A stretch of 64,000 bases of DNA, from positions 94,851-158,850 of the forward strand of contig NZ_JADHDV010000010.1 in the NCBI RefSeq assembly GCF_016820515.1, read 5' to 3'. Numbering within the stretch: the first letter of the stretch is position 1; each line of letters opens with the position of its first letter. Positions 18,065-26,639 of the stretch are shown here, one piece after another. The notes below the pieces were generated by a model. The model worked only from the letters and a program-made list of their open reading frames with translations. It searched no databases and was not told the DNA's origin. Both the position numbers and the translations under genes were made by a program. This stretch comes from Pseudoxanthomonas beigongshangi. GTDB taxonomy: Bacteria; Pseudomonadota; Gammaproteobacteria; Xanthomonadales; Xanthomonadaceae.

Positions 18065-19327
18065 ATGTCGAACATCATTACCCGTACCGCCGATGGCGTG
18101 ATGGATTGGTTCACTGCGCGTGCGCCGAGTTTCATGCCGTTCTACCGGAAGCACATGTCGGAGTACTACGCTCCGAAGAACTTCAACATCTGGTACATCT
18201 TCGGCGTCCTGTCCTCGATCGTGCTGGTCAACCAGATCCTGACCGGCATCTTCCTGACGATGCACTTCAAGCCGAGCGCCGCGGAAGCGTTCGCCTCGGT
18301 CGAGTACATCATGCGCGACGTGGAGTGGGGCTGGCTGATCCGGTACATGCACAGCACCGGCGCCTCGCTGTTCTTCATCGTCGTCTACCTGCACATGTTC
18401 CGCGGGTTGATGTACGGCAGCTACCAGAAGCCGCGCGAGATGGTGTGGATCCTGGGCATGCTGATCTACCTGGTGCTGATGGCCGAAGCCTTCATGGGCT
18501 ACGTGCTGCCGTGGGGCCAGATGTCGTTCTGGGGCGCCAAGGTGATCATCTCGCTGTTCGGTGCCATCCCGGTGATCGGCAACGGCCTGACCGAGTGGAT
18601 CATGGGCGACTACCTGCCCGGCGACGCCACCCTCAACCGCTTCTTCGCCCTGCACGTGATCGCGCTGCCGCTGGTGCTGTTGCTGCTGGTGGTGCTGCAC
18701 ATCTTCGCCCTGCACGAAGTCGGCTCCAACAACCCCGACGGCGTGGAAATCAAGAAGGGCCCGAAGGGCAACCGCTGGTCGCCGACCGCGCCGGCCGACG
18801 GCATCCCGTTCCACCCGTACTACACGGTCGGCAAGGACCTGTTCTACGTGTGCATGCTGGTGATGGTCGCCGCGTTCATCATCTTCTTCGCGCCGGCCTT
18901 CGGTGGCTGGTTCCTGGAACATGACAACTTCACCGAGGCCAACCGCCTGGTGACGCCGGAGCACATCAAGCCGGTGTGGTACTACACCCCGTACTACGCG
19001 ATGCTGCGCGTGGTCCCGCACAAGCTGAGCGGCGTGCTGGTGATGTTCGGCGCCATCGCGATCCTGTTCCTGGTGCCGTGGCTGGACCGCGCCAAGGTCA
19101 AGTCCTACCGCTATCGCGGCAAGCTGTCGTGGGCCCTGCTGCTGGCTTTCGCCGTCAGCTTCCTGTGGCTGGGCAAGATCGGCGCCGGCCCGGGTACCGA
19201 CATGGTCGAGACCTACATCGGCCGCGTGCTGACCGTTTACTACTTCCTTTTCTTCCTGACCATGCCGCTGTGGACCAAGTTCGACAAGACCAAGCCGGTG
19301 CCGGAACGGGTGACGACGCATGACTAA
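18065..19327 (+). CDS. petB: Cytochrome b subunit of the bc1 complex
   Basis: This 420-residue integral membrane protein carries both quinone sites and the two b hemes. Conserved segments include GWLIRYMHSTGASLFFIVVY (first heme ligands), GYVLPWGQMSFWGA, HVIALPLVLLLLVVLHIFALH, the PEWY-type Qo motif as PVWYYTPYYAMLR, and C-terminal helices. The extra loop GSNNPDGVEIKKGPKGNRW is typical of gammaproteobacterial cytochrome b. It sits three bases after petA, with GGGAG as ribosome site, and overlaps petC by eight bases. Confidence 0.97.
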   Translation: MSNIITRTADGVMDWFTARAPSFMPFYRKHMSEYYAPKNFNIWYIFGVLSSIVLVNQILTGIFLTMHFKPSAAEAFASVEYIMRDVEWGWLIRYMHSTGASLFFIVVYLHMFRGLMYGSYQKPREMVWILGMLIYLVLMAEAFMGYVLPWGQMSFWGAKVIISLFGAIPVIGNGLTEWIMGDYLPGDATLNRFFALHVIALPLVLLLLVVLHIFALHEVGSNNPDGVEIKKGPKGNRWSPTAPADGIPFHPYYTVGKDLFYVCMLVMVAAFIIFFAPAFGGWFLEHDNFTEANRLVTPEHIKPVWYYTPYYAMLRVVPHKLSGVLVMFGAIAILFLVPWLDRAKVKSYRYRGKLSWALLLAFAVSFLWLGKIGAGPGTDMVETYIGRVLTVYYFLFFLTMPLWTKFDKTKPVPERVTTHD

Positions 19328-20066
19328 GACCTTGACTTCCCGGCTAGCCGTATTCGCCAGCGGGTTGCTGATCTCGTTCTCCGCGCTGGCCGCCGAGGGC
19401 GGCGACAAGCTCCAGGCCGGCAACGACCTGAGCGACCGCGCCTCGCTTCAGCGTGGCGCCCAGCTGTACATGAATTACTGCTCGGGCTGCCATTCGCTCA
19501 AGTACCTGCGCTATTCGCGCATGGCCGAGGATCTGGGCCTGACCGAAGAAGAGGTAATGAACAACCTCAACTTCACCGGCGCCAAGTTCGGCGAGCAGAT
19601 CCAGGTATCGATGCCGCACGACCCGGCAGGCAAGTGGTTCGGCAAGATGCCGCCGGATCTGAGCACCATCTCGCGTGTCCGCGGCAGCGACTGGATCTAT
19701 ACCTACCTCAAGTCGTTCTTCCTGGACGAGTCGCGTCCGCTGGGCTGGAACAACAAGTTGTTCCCGAACGCCTCGATGCCGAACCCGTTCTGGGAACTGC
19801 AGGGCCTGCAGCACGCCGAGTACGGCAAGCCCGATGCGGCGACCGGTGAACGCCATGTCGAATCGCTGAAGCTGACCCAGCCGGGTCGCCTGAGCCCGCA
19901 GGAGTTCGATCAGGTCGCGCGCGACGTGACCAACTTCCTCGAGTACGCCGGCGAGCCGGCGGCCCTCAAGCGCCAGAGCCTGGGCGTGTGGGTCGTGCTG
20001 TTCCTGGCGGCGCTGTCGTTCCTGGCCTATCTGCTCAAGCAGGAGTACTGGAAGGACGTGCACTGA
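19320..20066 (+). CDS. petC: Cytochrome c1 subunit of the bc1 complex
   Basis: This 248-residue protein has a signal peptide (SRLAVFASGLLISFSALAA), a heme c attachment motif CSGCH at residues 54-58, conserved regions MPHDPAGKWFGKMPPDLS and DWIYTYLKSFF, and a C-terminal membrane anchor (LGVWVVLFLAALSFLAYLLKQEYWKDVH). It accepts electrons from the Rieske centre and passes them to a soluble or membrane cytochrome c. It overlaps petB by eight bases and is the last gene of the operon. Confidence 0.97.
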   Translation: MTKTLTSRLAVFASGLLISFSALAAEGGDKLQAGNDLSDRASLQRGAQLYMNYCSGCHSLKYLRYSRMAEDLGLTEEEVMNNLNFTGAKFGEQIQVSMPHDPAGKWFGKMPPDLSTISRVRGSDWIYTYLKSFFLDESRPLGWNNKLFPNASMPNPFWELQGLQHAEYGKPDAATGERHVESLKLTQPGRLSPQEFDQVARDVTNFLEYAGEPAALKRQSLGVWVVLFLAALSFLAYLLKQEYWKDVH

Positions 20067-20247
20067 CACGTCCGGCGCTCCCTGGTGCCGTCCGGCCGCA
20101 TACGCCGGGCGGCGGGGCAATGCCCGGTGGCATGGTAGCCGCTTGGCATTTTCCTGAAGGGATTGCACACTCGGGGACCGTGGCGACCGCCGGCAAGGGG
20201 CTGGCGGCGTCGGTGCGATCGGCGGATTCCGATCGTCGGAGAGCCTG

Positions 20248-20883
20248 ATGGCTGCGAGTCCACGTATGCGCAATACACTGACTTTGTTTTCCTCCATCGA
20301 TGACGTGCTGTGCCATCGGGTACGGCTGGTGCTGGCCGCCAAGGGCGTCAGCTACGACTTCGTGCCGGTGGATCCGCAGAACCCGCCCGAAGATCTCATC
20401 GATCTGAATCCCTACCATTCCGTGCCCACGCTGGTGGAACGGGATCTGGTGCTGTACGCCGCCTCGGTGGTCAGCGAATACCTGGACGAACGCTATCCGC
20501 ATCCTCCGCTGATGCCGGTGGATCCGCTTTCGCGCGCGCGCTTGCGCCTGGCGATGCTGCGCATCGAGCACGACTGGGTGCCGCAGGTGCAGGCCATCCA
20601 GCTGGGCAACAAGCAGCAGGCCGAGGCCGGCCGCAAGCGCCTGAAGGAACTGCTGACCGCGTCGGTGCCGCTGTTCAAGGCGAGCAAGTTCTTCCTCAAC
20701 CCCGAAATGAGCCTGGCCGATTGCGCCATGGCGCCGATCATCTGGCGGCTGCCGTCGCTGGACATCCCGCTGCCCAAGGATGGCAAGGCCATCGAGGACT
20801 ACGGCAACCGCATCTTCCGCAACCCCGGCTTCATCCGCAGTCTCACCGACGCGGAGAAGAAGCTGCGCGACATCCCGAACTGA
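20248..20883 (+). CDS. sspA: Stringent starvation protein A (GST-fold RNA polymerase-associated regulator)
   Basis: This 211-residue protein has a GST fold: a thioredoxin-like N-terminal half (LTLFSSIDDVLCHRVRLVLAAKGV, then NPYHSVPTLVERDLVLYAASVVSEYLDE) and a helical C-terminal half (MSLADCAMAPIIWRLPSLDI). SspA proteins bind RNA polymerase and alter promoter choice under stress; they lack glutathione transferase activity. The region PYHSVPTL matches the family rather than catalytic GSTs. GGAGAG precedes ATG 20248. It lies between petABC and sspB, an arrangement common in proteobacteria. Confidence 0.93.
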   Translation: MAASPRMRNTLTLFSSIDDVLCHRVRLVLAAKGVSYDFVPVDPQNPPEDLIDLNPYHSVPTLVERDLVLYAASVVSEYLDERYPHPPLMPVDPLSRARLRLAMLRIEHDWVPQVQAIQLGNKQQAEAGRKRLKELLTASVPLFKASKFFLNPEMSLADCAMAPIIWRLPSLDIPLPKDGKAIEDYGNRIFRNPGFIRSLTDAEKKLRDIPN

Positions 20884-21020
20884 ATCCGGGACGACGCGAG
20901 TGAAGTCGCTGCCGCGGCGCTGGCATGGAACCGCGGGACGGTCGTGACTTATCCTAGGTCGGTGGCGTATGCCGCCGGCTCCGACGTCCGTGCAGCGGAC
21001 GACTTCACCAGGCAGTACCG

Positions 21021-21464
21021 ATGAATGATGAAACCCCCCGCATGACCAGCCACCGTCCGTACCTGTTGCGGGCACTGGTGGAATGGATCGCCGACAACGG
21101 CATGACCCCGCACCTGCTGGTCGACGCGACCCAGGCGGGCGTGCAGGTGCCGGCCAGCGCGGTGAAGGAAGGCAAGGTGGTGCTCAACATCGCCGAGCGC
21201 GCGGTCGTGCAGCTGCACATCGACAATCATTCGGTCAGCTTCACGGCGCGTTTCGGTGGCGTGAGTTTCCCGGTGATGGTGCCGATTTCCGCCGTGCTGG
21301 CGATCTATGCGCGCGAGACCGGACAGGGGATGGCCCTGCCCGACGATGGTCATTCACCCGGACCGGACGATGACGGTGGCGATGACGGTGCCGGTCCCGA
21401 CAGCCCGGGCGACGACGACACCCCCGCGCCGCCGAAGCGTCCGCACCTGCGGGTGGTCAAGTAG
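21021..21464 (+). CDS. sspB: ClpXP adaptor SspB
   Basis: This 147-residue protein delivers ssrA-tagged peptides to ClpXP. The folded N-terminal domain (RPYLLRALVEWIADNGMTPHLLVDA, VLNIAERAVVQLHIDN, FGGVSFPVMVPISAVLAIYARE) spans residues 10-105. A disordered Asp/Gly/Pro-rich linker leads to the C-terminal ClpX-binding peptide RPHLRVVK, which is diagnostic. It lies 137 bases downstream of sspA and is followed by a palindromic repeat. Confidence 0.95.
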   Translation: MNDETPRMTSHRPYLLRALVEWIADNGMTPHLLVDATQAGVQVPASAVKEGKVVLNIAERAVVQLHIDNHSVSFTARFGGVSFPVMVPISAVLAIYARETGQGMALPDDGHSPGPDDDGGDDGAGPDSPGDDDTPAPPKRPHLRVVK

Positions 21465-21487
21465 GCGAGGCCATCCCACGGTAACGA

Positions 21488-21547
21488 CTGTAGGAGCGAC
21501 GTGAGTCGCGACGCTTGGTGCAGTCGCGACTCACGTCGCTCCTACAG
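21488..21547. repeat. Palindromic repeat pair, family A copy 3
   Basis: Perfect inverted 25-base arms (21488-21512 and 21523-21547) with a 10-base spacer form a very stable hairpin between the convergent ends of sspB and the DUF3301 gene. The core GGAGCGACGT is shared with copies at 4171 and 14583; this copy has the most compact spacer. Confidence 0.9.
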
Positions 21548-21567
21548 GAAGGGAGCCCGACCGGGAC

Positions 21568-21894
21568 TCAGTGCTCGAACGGCACCACGCTGGGCCGCGC
21601 CGGACCGACGAACGAGACCAGCGTTTCGCCGCGCAGCACCAGCCGGCCGGTATGCCGGTCCATGCCGTCGTAGGAGTACTCGAAGCGGAACGTGCGTTCC
21701 CAGCCCAGCCGGCCGTCCTCGTTGCGCCGCAGGCGCAGGCCGGCGGCGTGCACGGTCTGGTCCAGCCAGATGACGCCCGCGGCGGAACAGGCATTGCGGC
21801 CGAGCGCTTCGGCGCGCTCGGCGGCCGCGCGCGCGGCGTTCCAGTACGCGAAGGCGGCGGCGCCGGCGATCATCAGCAGGATCAGGCTGGGCAT
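21568..21894 (-). CDS. DUF3301-family membrane-anchored protein
   Basis: This 108-residue protein has one N-terminal membrane helix (MPSLILLMIAGAAAFAYWNA). A soluble domain carries the family pattern: ACSAAGVIWLDQTVHAAGLR, LRRNEDGRLGWERTFRFEYS and GMDRHTGRLVLRGETL. The function of DUF3301 is unknown. It starts 23 bases after nadC and probably belongs to its transcript. The ribosome site is weak. Confidence 0.8.
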   Translation of the reverse strand: MPSLILLMIAGAAAFAYWNAARAAAERAEALGRNACSAAGVIWLDQTVHAAGLRLRRNEDGRLGWERTFRFEYSYDGMDRHTGRLVLRGETLVSFVGPARPSVVPFEH

Positions 21895-21917
21895 GGGATG
21901 GCGGAACCGGGCGGGAA

Positions 21918-22778
21918 CTAGCCGCGCTCGCCCGGCGGCGGACCGAGCTTGAGCGACAGGTCGATGGCGTGGACGTGCTTGGTCAGCCCGCCGATGGAAA
22001 TGCAGTCGACGCCGTCCTCCGCGATGCCGCGCAGCGTGCCCATGTCCACGCCGCCGGAAACCTCCAGCGGAATGCGGCCGGCGGCGATGCGTACGGCTTC
22101 CCGTCGCGTCGGCGCGTCGAAATCGTCGATCAGGATGCGATCGCAACCTTCGCGCAGCGCTTCTTCCAGTTGCGCCAGCGTTTCCACTTCCACGATCAAC
22201 GGCAGGCCGGGCCGGGCTTCCCTCGCTGCGCGGATGGCGCCACCGAGCGAGCCGTAGGCACGGATGTGGTTCTCCTTCAGCATCACCGCGTCGTACAGGC
22301 CGATCCGGTGATTGTGTCCGCCCCCGCAGCGCACCGCGTACTTCTGCGCCAGGCGCAGGCCGGGCAGGGTCTTGCGGGTATCCAGGATCTTCGCGCGGGT
22401 TCCCGCCACCGCCTCCACATGGCGCGCGGTCGCGGTGGCGGTGCCGGACAGGGTCTGCAGGAAGTTCAGCGAGGTCCGCTCCGCGGTGACGAGCGCACGC
22501 GAATGGCCCTGCAGGGTGGCGAGCACGGTGCCGGCGGTGATGCGATCGCCTTCGGCCACGCGCCAATCGATCCGCACCTGCGGGTCGAGCATCCGATGAG
22601 CCGCGTCGAACCACGGGCGTCCGGCGATGACGCCATCCTCCTTGCACAGCAGGTAGGCGCTGTCGGGACGGTCGGGCAGCAGCGCGGCGGTGACGTCGCC
22701 ATCGCCGATGTCCTCGGCCAGCGCGCGGCGAACGTCGCCTTCGACGACCTCGGCGGGAGGCGGCTGCAACCCGCTCAT
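21918..22778 (-). CDS. nadC: Nicotinate-nucleotide pyrophosphorylase (quinolinate phosphoribosyltransferase)
   Basis: This 286-residue enzyme converts quinolinate and PRPP into nicotinate mononucleotide, CO2 and pyrophosphate in de novo NAD synthesis. Recognised regions are EDIGDGDVTAALLP, ERTSLNFLQTLSGTAT, ILDTRKTLPGLR, KYAVRCGGGHNHRIGLYDAVMLKENHI, IVEVETLAQLEEAL and LEVSGGVDMGTLRGIAEDGVDCISIGGLTKH. The length matches the family. Its ATG overlaps the stop of the Trm112-like gene by four bases. Confidence 0.96.
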   Translation of the reverse strand: MSGLQPPPAEVVEGDVRRALAEDIGDGDVTAALLPDRPDSAYLLCKEDGVIAGRPWFDAAHRMLDPQVRIDWRVAEGDRITAGTVLATLQGHSRALVTAERTSLNFLQTLSGTATATARHVEAVAGTRAKILDTRKTLPGLRLAQKYAVRCGGGHNHRIGLYDAVMLKENHIRAYGSLGGAIRAAREARPGLPLIVEVETLAQLEEALREGCDRILIDDFDAPTRREAVRIAAGRIPLEVSGGVDMGTLRGIAEDGVDCISIGGLTKHVHAIDLSLKLGPPPGERG

Positions 22779-23044
22779 CGCGCGGGGAAATCCGCCAACT
22801 GCGAAGTGGCGATGGCCTCCTCGGCCAGCAATACCGGAATGCCGTCGTCGACCCGGTAGAGCGTCCGTCGATCCTGGGTGACCAGCGCTTCACGCAGCGC
22901 CTCGGCCTGGGGCGAACCGTCCGCGCGGGTCACCCCGCCCGCCGCGATCGCGCGGTTGGCCGCGTCCAGCCCACGACCGTCGAGCAGCGACAGGGACTGG
23001 CGGGTGGTGGGGCAGCAGAGGATGTCCAGCAGTTTGCGGTCCAT
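22775..23044 (-). CDS. Trm112/UPF0434-family small protein with most zinc cysteines missing
   Basis: This 89-residue protein starts MDRKLLDILCCP and ends with DGIPVLLAEEAIATSQL, matching the Trm112-like (UPF0434, E. coli YcaR) family at both ends. Typical members are about 60 residues with two CxxC zinc knuckles. Here the first knuckle is CCPTTR and the second is absent; about 30 residues (GGVTRADGSPQAEALREALVTQDRR) are inserted in the middle. It overlaps nadC by four bases. Its partner methyltransferase or other role in bacteria is not established. Confidence 0.8.
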   Translation of the reverse strand: MDRKLLDILCCPTTRQSLSLLDGRGLDAANRAIAAGGVTRADGSPQAEALREALVTQDRRTLYRVDDGIPVLLAEEAIATSQLADFPAR

Positions 23045-23101
23045 GGGTCCAACGTCGTTCGGCAAGGAGGGTAGAATACGTCTTTGCGACAGAGGACGGC
23101 C

Positions 23102-23611
23102 ATGACCGCCACCGTTGACAGCCCCGTCGTGGGCATCGTGATGGGTTCCCGTTCGGATTGGGAAACCATGCAGAACGCCGCCCAGAAGCTCGACGCGCTG
23201 GGCGTGCCCTACGAGGTGAAGGTGGTGTCCGCGCACCGGACCCCGGACGTGCTGTTCTCCTATGCCGAGACCGCCGGTCCGCGCGGCCTGCGCGCGATCA
23301 TCGCCGGAGCCGGCGGCGCCGCCCACCTGCCGGGCATGCTGGCATCCAAGACGGCGGTGCCGGTGCTCGGCGTGCCGGTGCAGTCCAAGGCGCTGAACGG
23401 CATGGATTCATTGCTGTCGATCGTGCAGATGCCGGCCGGCATCCCGGTCGCAACGTTCGCGATCGGCAATGCAGGCGCCGCCAACGCGGCGCTGTTCGCC
23501 GCAGCCCTGCTGTCTCCCGAATACCCCGCGATCGGCGCCGCGCTGGCGACGTTCCGCGCGCGCCAGACCGACGACGTGATGGCGCACGACGATCCGCGCC
23601 TGCCGGCATGA
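23102..23611 (+). CDS. purE: N5-carboxyaminoimidazole ribonucleotide mutase
   Basis: This 169-residue class I PurE interconverts N5-CAIR and CAIR in purine synthesis. Conserved parts are [40 protein letters not shown] and [25 protein letters not shown], with [18 protein letters not shown] near the end. ATG 23102 follows GAGGAC. It overlaps purK by four bases (ATGA), so the two are coupled. The divergent Trm112-like gene begins 57 bases away, so both promoters must lie in 23045-23101. Confidence 0.96.
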   Translation: MTATVDSPVVGIVMGSRSDWETMQNAAQKLDALGVPYEVKVVSAHRTPDVLFSYAETAGPRGLRAIIAGAGGAAHLPGMLASKTAVPVLGVPVQSKALNGMDSLLSIVQMPAGIPVATFAIGNAGAANAALFAAALLSPEYPAIGAALATFRARQTDDVMAHDDPRLPA

Positions 23612-24750
23612 CCACGGTCGGCATCCTCGGCGGCGGGCAACTGGCCCGCATGCTCGCCCTTTCCGGCGCTCCCCTGGGCCTGCGTTTCCTGGTGATGGAC
23701 ACCGAGGCCGACGCCTGCGCCGGCCAGTTCGCGCCGCTGCTGGTGGGCGACTACCGCGACGAGACCGCACTGGCCGAGTTCGCCGGCAAGGTCGATGTCG
23801 CCACCTTCGATTTCGAGAACGTGCCGGCCGAAAGTGCCGAATGGCTGTCCGCGCGGGTGCCGGTGTTCCCCAACCCGCGCGCGCTGGCGACCGCGCAGGA
23901 TCGCCTGGCGGAGAAGACGCTGTTTCGCGAACTGGATATCCCGGTACCCGATTTCGCGCCGGTATCCAACCGCGCGGAACTGGACGCGGCGCTGGCCAGC
24001 GTCGGCGCGCCGTGCATCCTCAAGACCCGCCGCCTGGGTTACGACGGCAAGGGCCAGTTCCGCATCCGTGCACTGGCCGATGCCGACGCGGCATGGGACG
24101 CGCTGGGCGCGCAGGCGGCCAAGGTCGGCCTGATAGTGGAAGCCTTCGTGCCGTTCGAGCGCGAGCTCTCCGTGGTCGCCGTGCGTGGTCGCGACGGCGA
24201 GTTCCGCACCTGGCCGCTGACCGAGAACTGGCACGTCGACGGCGTGTTGTCGGCGAGCCTGGCGCCGGCGCGGGCCGATGACGCGGTCGCCAGGACCGCG
24301 ATCGATTACGCGCGCCGCCTGGCCGAGCGCACCGACTACGTGGGCGTGTTCGCGCTGGAACTGTTCTACCGCGACGGCCAACTGCTCGCCAACGAGATGG
24401 CGCCGCGCGTGCACAACTCCGGGCACTGGACCATCGAGGGCGCGGAAACCTCGCAGTTCCAGAACCACCTGCGCGCGGTGCTCGGCCTGCCGCTGGGCGA
24501 TACGCGCATGCTCGGGCACGCGTGCATGCTCAACTGGATCGGCCAGATGCCGGATGCGCTGGCACTGCTGGGCGAAGCCGGCGGACATTGGCACGATTAC
24601 GGCAAGCTGCCGCGCGCCGGCCGCAAGGTCGGGCACGCCACCGTGCGCGCCGACGACGTGGCGGAACTTGCGCAGGCGCTGGAGCGTGCCGGCCGCGCGC
24701 TGGGCCGCGAGGCGCAGGTGGCGCCGGTCATCGAACGCCTGCGCGGCTGA
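23608..24750 (+). CDS. purK: N5-carboxyaminoimidazole ribonucleotide synthase
   Basis: This 380-residue ATP-grasp enzyme makes N5-CAIR from AIR, bicarbonate and ATP. The N-terminal [20 protein letters not shown] starts the pre-ATP-grasp domain. [43 protein letters not shown] and [25 protein letters not shown] are family signatures. It directly follows purE as a coupled pair, and the transcript probably ends at the palindrome 24777-24800. Confidence 0.96.
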   Translation: MTTVGILGGGQLARMLALSGAPLGLRFLVMDTEADACAGQFAPLLVGDYRDETALAEFAGKVDVATFDFENVPAESAEWLSARVPVFPNPRALATAQDRLAEKTLFRELDIPVPDFAPVSNRAELDAALASVGAPCILKTRRLGYDGKGQFRIRALADADAAWDALGAQAAKVGLIVEAFVPFERELSVVAVRGRDGEFRTWPLTENWHVDGVLSASLAPARADDAVARTAIDYARRLAERTDYVGVFALELFYRDGQLLANEMAPRVHNSGHWTIEGAETSQFQNHLRAVLGLPLGDTRMLGHACMLNWIGQMPDALALLGEAGGHWHDYGKLPRAGRKVGHATVRADDVAELAQALERAGRALGREAQVAPVIERLRG

Positions 24751-24776
24751 GCGCGGGCGGGTTGCGTGAAAAGCAG

Positions 24777-24800
24777 AAGGCCGGGGCATGCCCCGGCCTT
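24777..24800. terminator. Bidirectional hairpin between purK and sodB
   Basis: A perfect 24-base palindrome built on AAGGCCGGGGC lies between the convergent purK and sodB stop codons. It has AA on one flank and TT on the other but no long T-tract, so termination strength is uncertain. Confidence 0.6.
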
Positions 24801-24829
24801 CCCTGGTTTGCGGCGGTGAAACTCTGGAC

Positions 24830-25408
24830 TCAGCGCAGGTTGCCGGCCACGAAGTCCCAGTTCACCAGCGCCCAGAACGATTCCACGTACTTCGGACGCG
24901 CGTTGCGGTAGTCGATGTAGTAGGCGTGTTCCCACACGTCGATGGTCAGCAGCGGCTTGTCCTCGCCGGTCAGCGGGGTGGCGGCGTTGGAGGTGCTGGC
25001 CAGCGCCAGCGAACCGTCCGGACGCTGCACCAGCCAGCCCCAGCCGGAACCGAAGGTACCGATGGCGGTCTTGGTGAACTCTTCCTTGAACTTGGCGAAA
25101 TCGCCGAACGCCTTGTTGATCAGCTCGGCCAGCTTGCCGGTCGGCTCGCCGCCGCCATTGGGCTTCAGGCAGTTCCAGTAGAAGGTGTGGTTCCAGATCT
25201 GGGCCGCGTTGTTGAACATGCCGCCCTGGGACTTGCGCACGATCTCTTCCAGCGAAAGATCGGCGAACTCGGTGCCTTCGATCAGCTTGTTGAGGTTGTC
25301 CACATAGGTCTTGTGATGCTTGCCGTAGTGGTAGTCGATGGTTTCGCCGGAAATGTGCGGCTCGAGCGCCGTACGGTCGTAGGGCAGGGGGGGCAGTTCG
25401 ATGGCCAT
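24830..25408 (-). CDS. sodB: Iron superoxide dismutase
   Basis: This 192-residue Fe/Mn-type SOD has metal ligands His27, His74, Asp157 and His161 ([23 protein letters not shown]). The sequence [12 protein letters not shown] and the [17 protein letters not shown] segment favour the iron-type family. No signal peptide is seen, so it is cytosolic, removing superoxide as H2O2 and O2. ATG 25408 is the family start. It is divergent from grxD, with 153 bases between. Confidence 0.95.
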   Translation of the reverse strand: MAIELPPLPYDRTALEPHISGETIDYHYGKHHKTYVDNLNKLIEGTEFADLSLEEIVRKSQGGMFNNAAQIWNHTFYWNCLKPNGGGEPTGKLAELINKAFGDFAKFKEEFTKTAIGTFGSGWGWLVQRPDGSLALASTSNAATPLTGEDKPLLTIDVWEHAYYIDYRNARPKYVESFWALVNWDFVAGNLR

Positions 25409-25561
25409 GGCTGGGATCCTTGCGCTAGGCGGTGGAAGGGGGGCGTCGGCAGGGCGGCGCACGGGGGCTTACAATGGCGTTCCCGGCGGACGCGGTCCGT
25501 CGGGACGGGCGGAAGTGTACCCGACACCGGTTGGGTTACCGTAAAAGCAGGAGAAAACAGC

Positions 25562-25882
25562 ATGCCGGTGATGGAACGCATCCAGGCCGAAGTCGAAAGC
25601 CATCCGATCGTCCTCTTCATGAAGGGCACGCCGGAATTTCCCATGTGCGGCTTTTCCAGCCGCGCCGTGCAGGCGTTGCGCGATGCCGGCGCCGAACAGC
25701 TGTACACCATCAACGTGCTGGAGGAGCCGGAAATCCGCGCCAACCTCCCGCGCTTCTCCAACTGGCCGACGTTCCCGCAACTGTTCATACAGGGTGAACT
25801 GATCGGTGGCTGCGACATCACGCTGGAACTGCACGAGTCCGGCGAACTGCGGCGCATCGTCGCCGAAGCCCTGTCGCCGTGA
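25562..25882 (+). CDS. grxD: Monothiol CGFS glutaredoxin Grx4
   Basis: This 106-residue protein has the CGFS active site at 29-32 (PMCGFSSRAV), the upstream VLFMKGTPEFP, and the glutathione-binding WPTFPQLFIQGELIGGCDI. Grx4-type proteins bind a [2Fe-2S] cluster as a dimer or with BolA and act in iron-sulfur trafficking. AGGAG lies eight bases before ATG 25562. It is followed after 10 bases by the SDR gene, probably in one transcript. Confidence 0.95.
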   Translation: MPVMERIQAEVESHPIVLFMKGTPEFPMCGFSSRAVQALRDAGAEQLYTINVLEEPEIRANLPRFSNWPTFPQLFIQGELIGGCDITLELHESGELRRIVAEALSP

Positions 25883-25892
25883 GGCCAGGTCC

Positions 25893-26639
25893 GTGAGCCT
25901 CATCGATCTGCCTACCCGCGCGGTACGCGCGCTGGACAACCGCGTGGTGCTGATCAGCGGCGCGCATGGTGGCCTTGGCGCCGCCGCCGCGCTGGCATGC
26001 GCCGAAGCGGGCGCGACCCTGGTGCTGCTGGGACGCAAGGTGCCCAAGTTGAACCGCATCTACGACGCGGTGGCGCAGGCGGGACAGGAGCCCCTCTTGT
26101 ATCCGCTGGATCTGGAAGGCGCTTCGCCCGACGACTATGCCGAACTGGTCGACCGCCTGTACGCGGAACTGGGGAGGTTGGACGGCGTGCTGCATTGCGC
26201 CGCCGAGTTCCGTGGCCTGACCCCGCTGGAGCACACGGATCCGGCGGCGTTCGCGCGCGCGCTCCACGTCAACCTGACCGCGCCGTGGTGGTTGTCGCAG
26301 GCCTGCCTGCCGTTGCTCAAGCAGTCCGATGACGCCGCGCTGGTATTCGCCATGGACGACCTGTCCCGGGTGGGGCAGGCCTACTGGGGCGGTTACGGCG
26401 TGGCCCAGCATGGGTTGGCCGGCCTGGTGGACATGCTGGCGGCCGAACTGGCCGGTGGACCGGTCAGGGTCTCGGGCCTGCAGCCCGGGCCGATGAGCAC
26501 CGGCCTGCGCTCGCGCGCCTATGCCGACGACAGCGACGGCCAGGCCTGTGATCCGGCCCGGTACGGGGCCGCCTGTGTCACATTGCTGTCATCCGCGGGC
26601 GCCGAACACCGGGGCCGCGTCTGGACCGTCCGGGCATGA
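25893..26639 (+). CDS. YciK-like short-chain dehydrogenase with degenerate active site
   Basis: This 248-residue Rossmann protein is closest to the YciK group. The cofactor motif SGAHGGLG (residues 22-29) and LDGVLHCAAEFRG are intact. At the catalytic site the usual Ser is Asp155 and the Lys of YxxxK is Gln172 (YGVAQ), while Tyr168 remains, read directly at 26355-26408. The frame is clean and codon use is ordinary, so it is not a pseudogene. It may bind NAD(P) without normal dehydrogenase chemistry. The start is GTG 25893, since the family N-terminus begins here. It overlaps the MarC gene by four bases. Confidence 0.85.
   Translation: MSLIDLPTRAVRALDNRVVLISGAHGGLGAAAALACAEAGATLVLLGRKVPKLNRIYDAVAQAGQEPLLYPLDLEGASPDDYAELVDRLYAELGRLDGVLHCAAEFRGLTPLEHTDPAAFARALHVNLTAPWWLSQACLPLLKQSDDAALVFAMDDLSRVGQAYWGGYGVAQHGLAGLVDMLAAELAGGPVRVSGLQPGPMSTGLRSRAYADDSDGQACDPARYGAACVTLLSSAGAEHRGRVWTVRA

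Noticed and set aside
23045..23101. Purine riboswitch or PurR box ahead of purE
   Set aside because: The 57-base gap is too short for an aptamer, and no palindromic PurR-like box was found.
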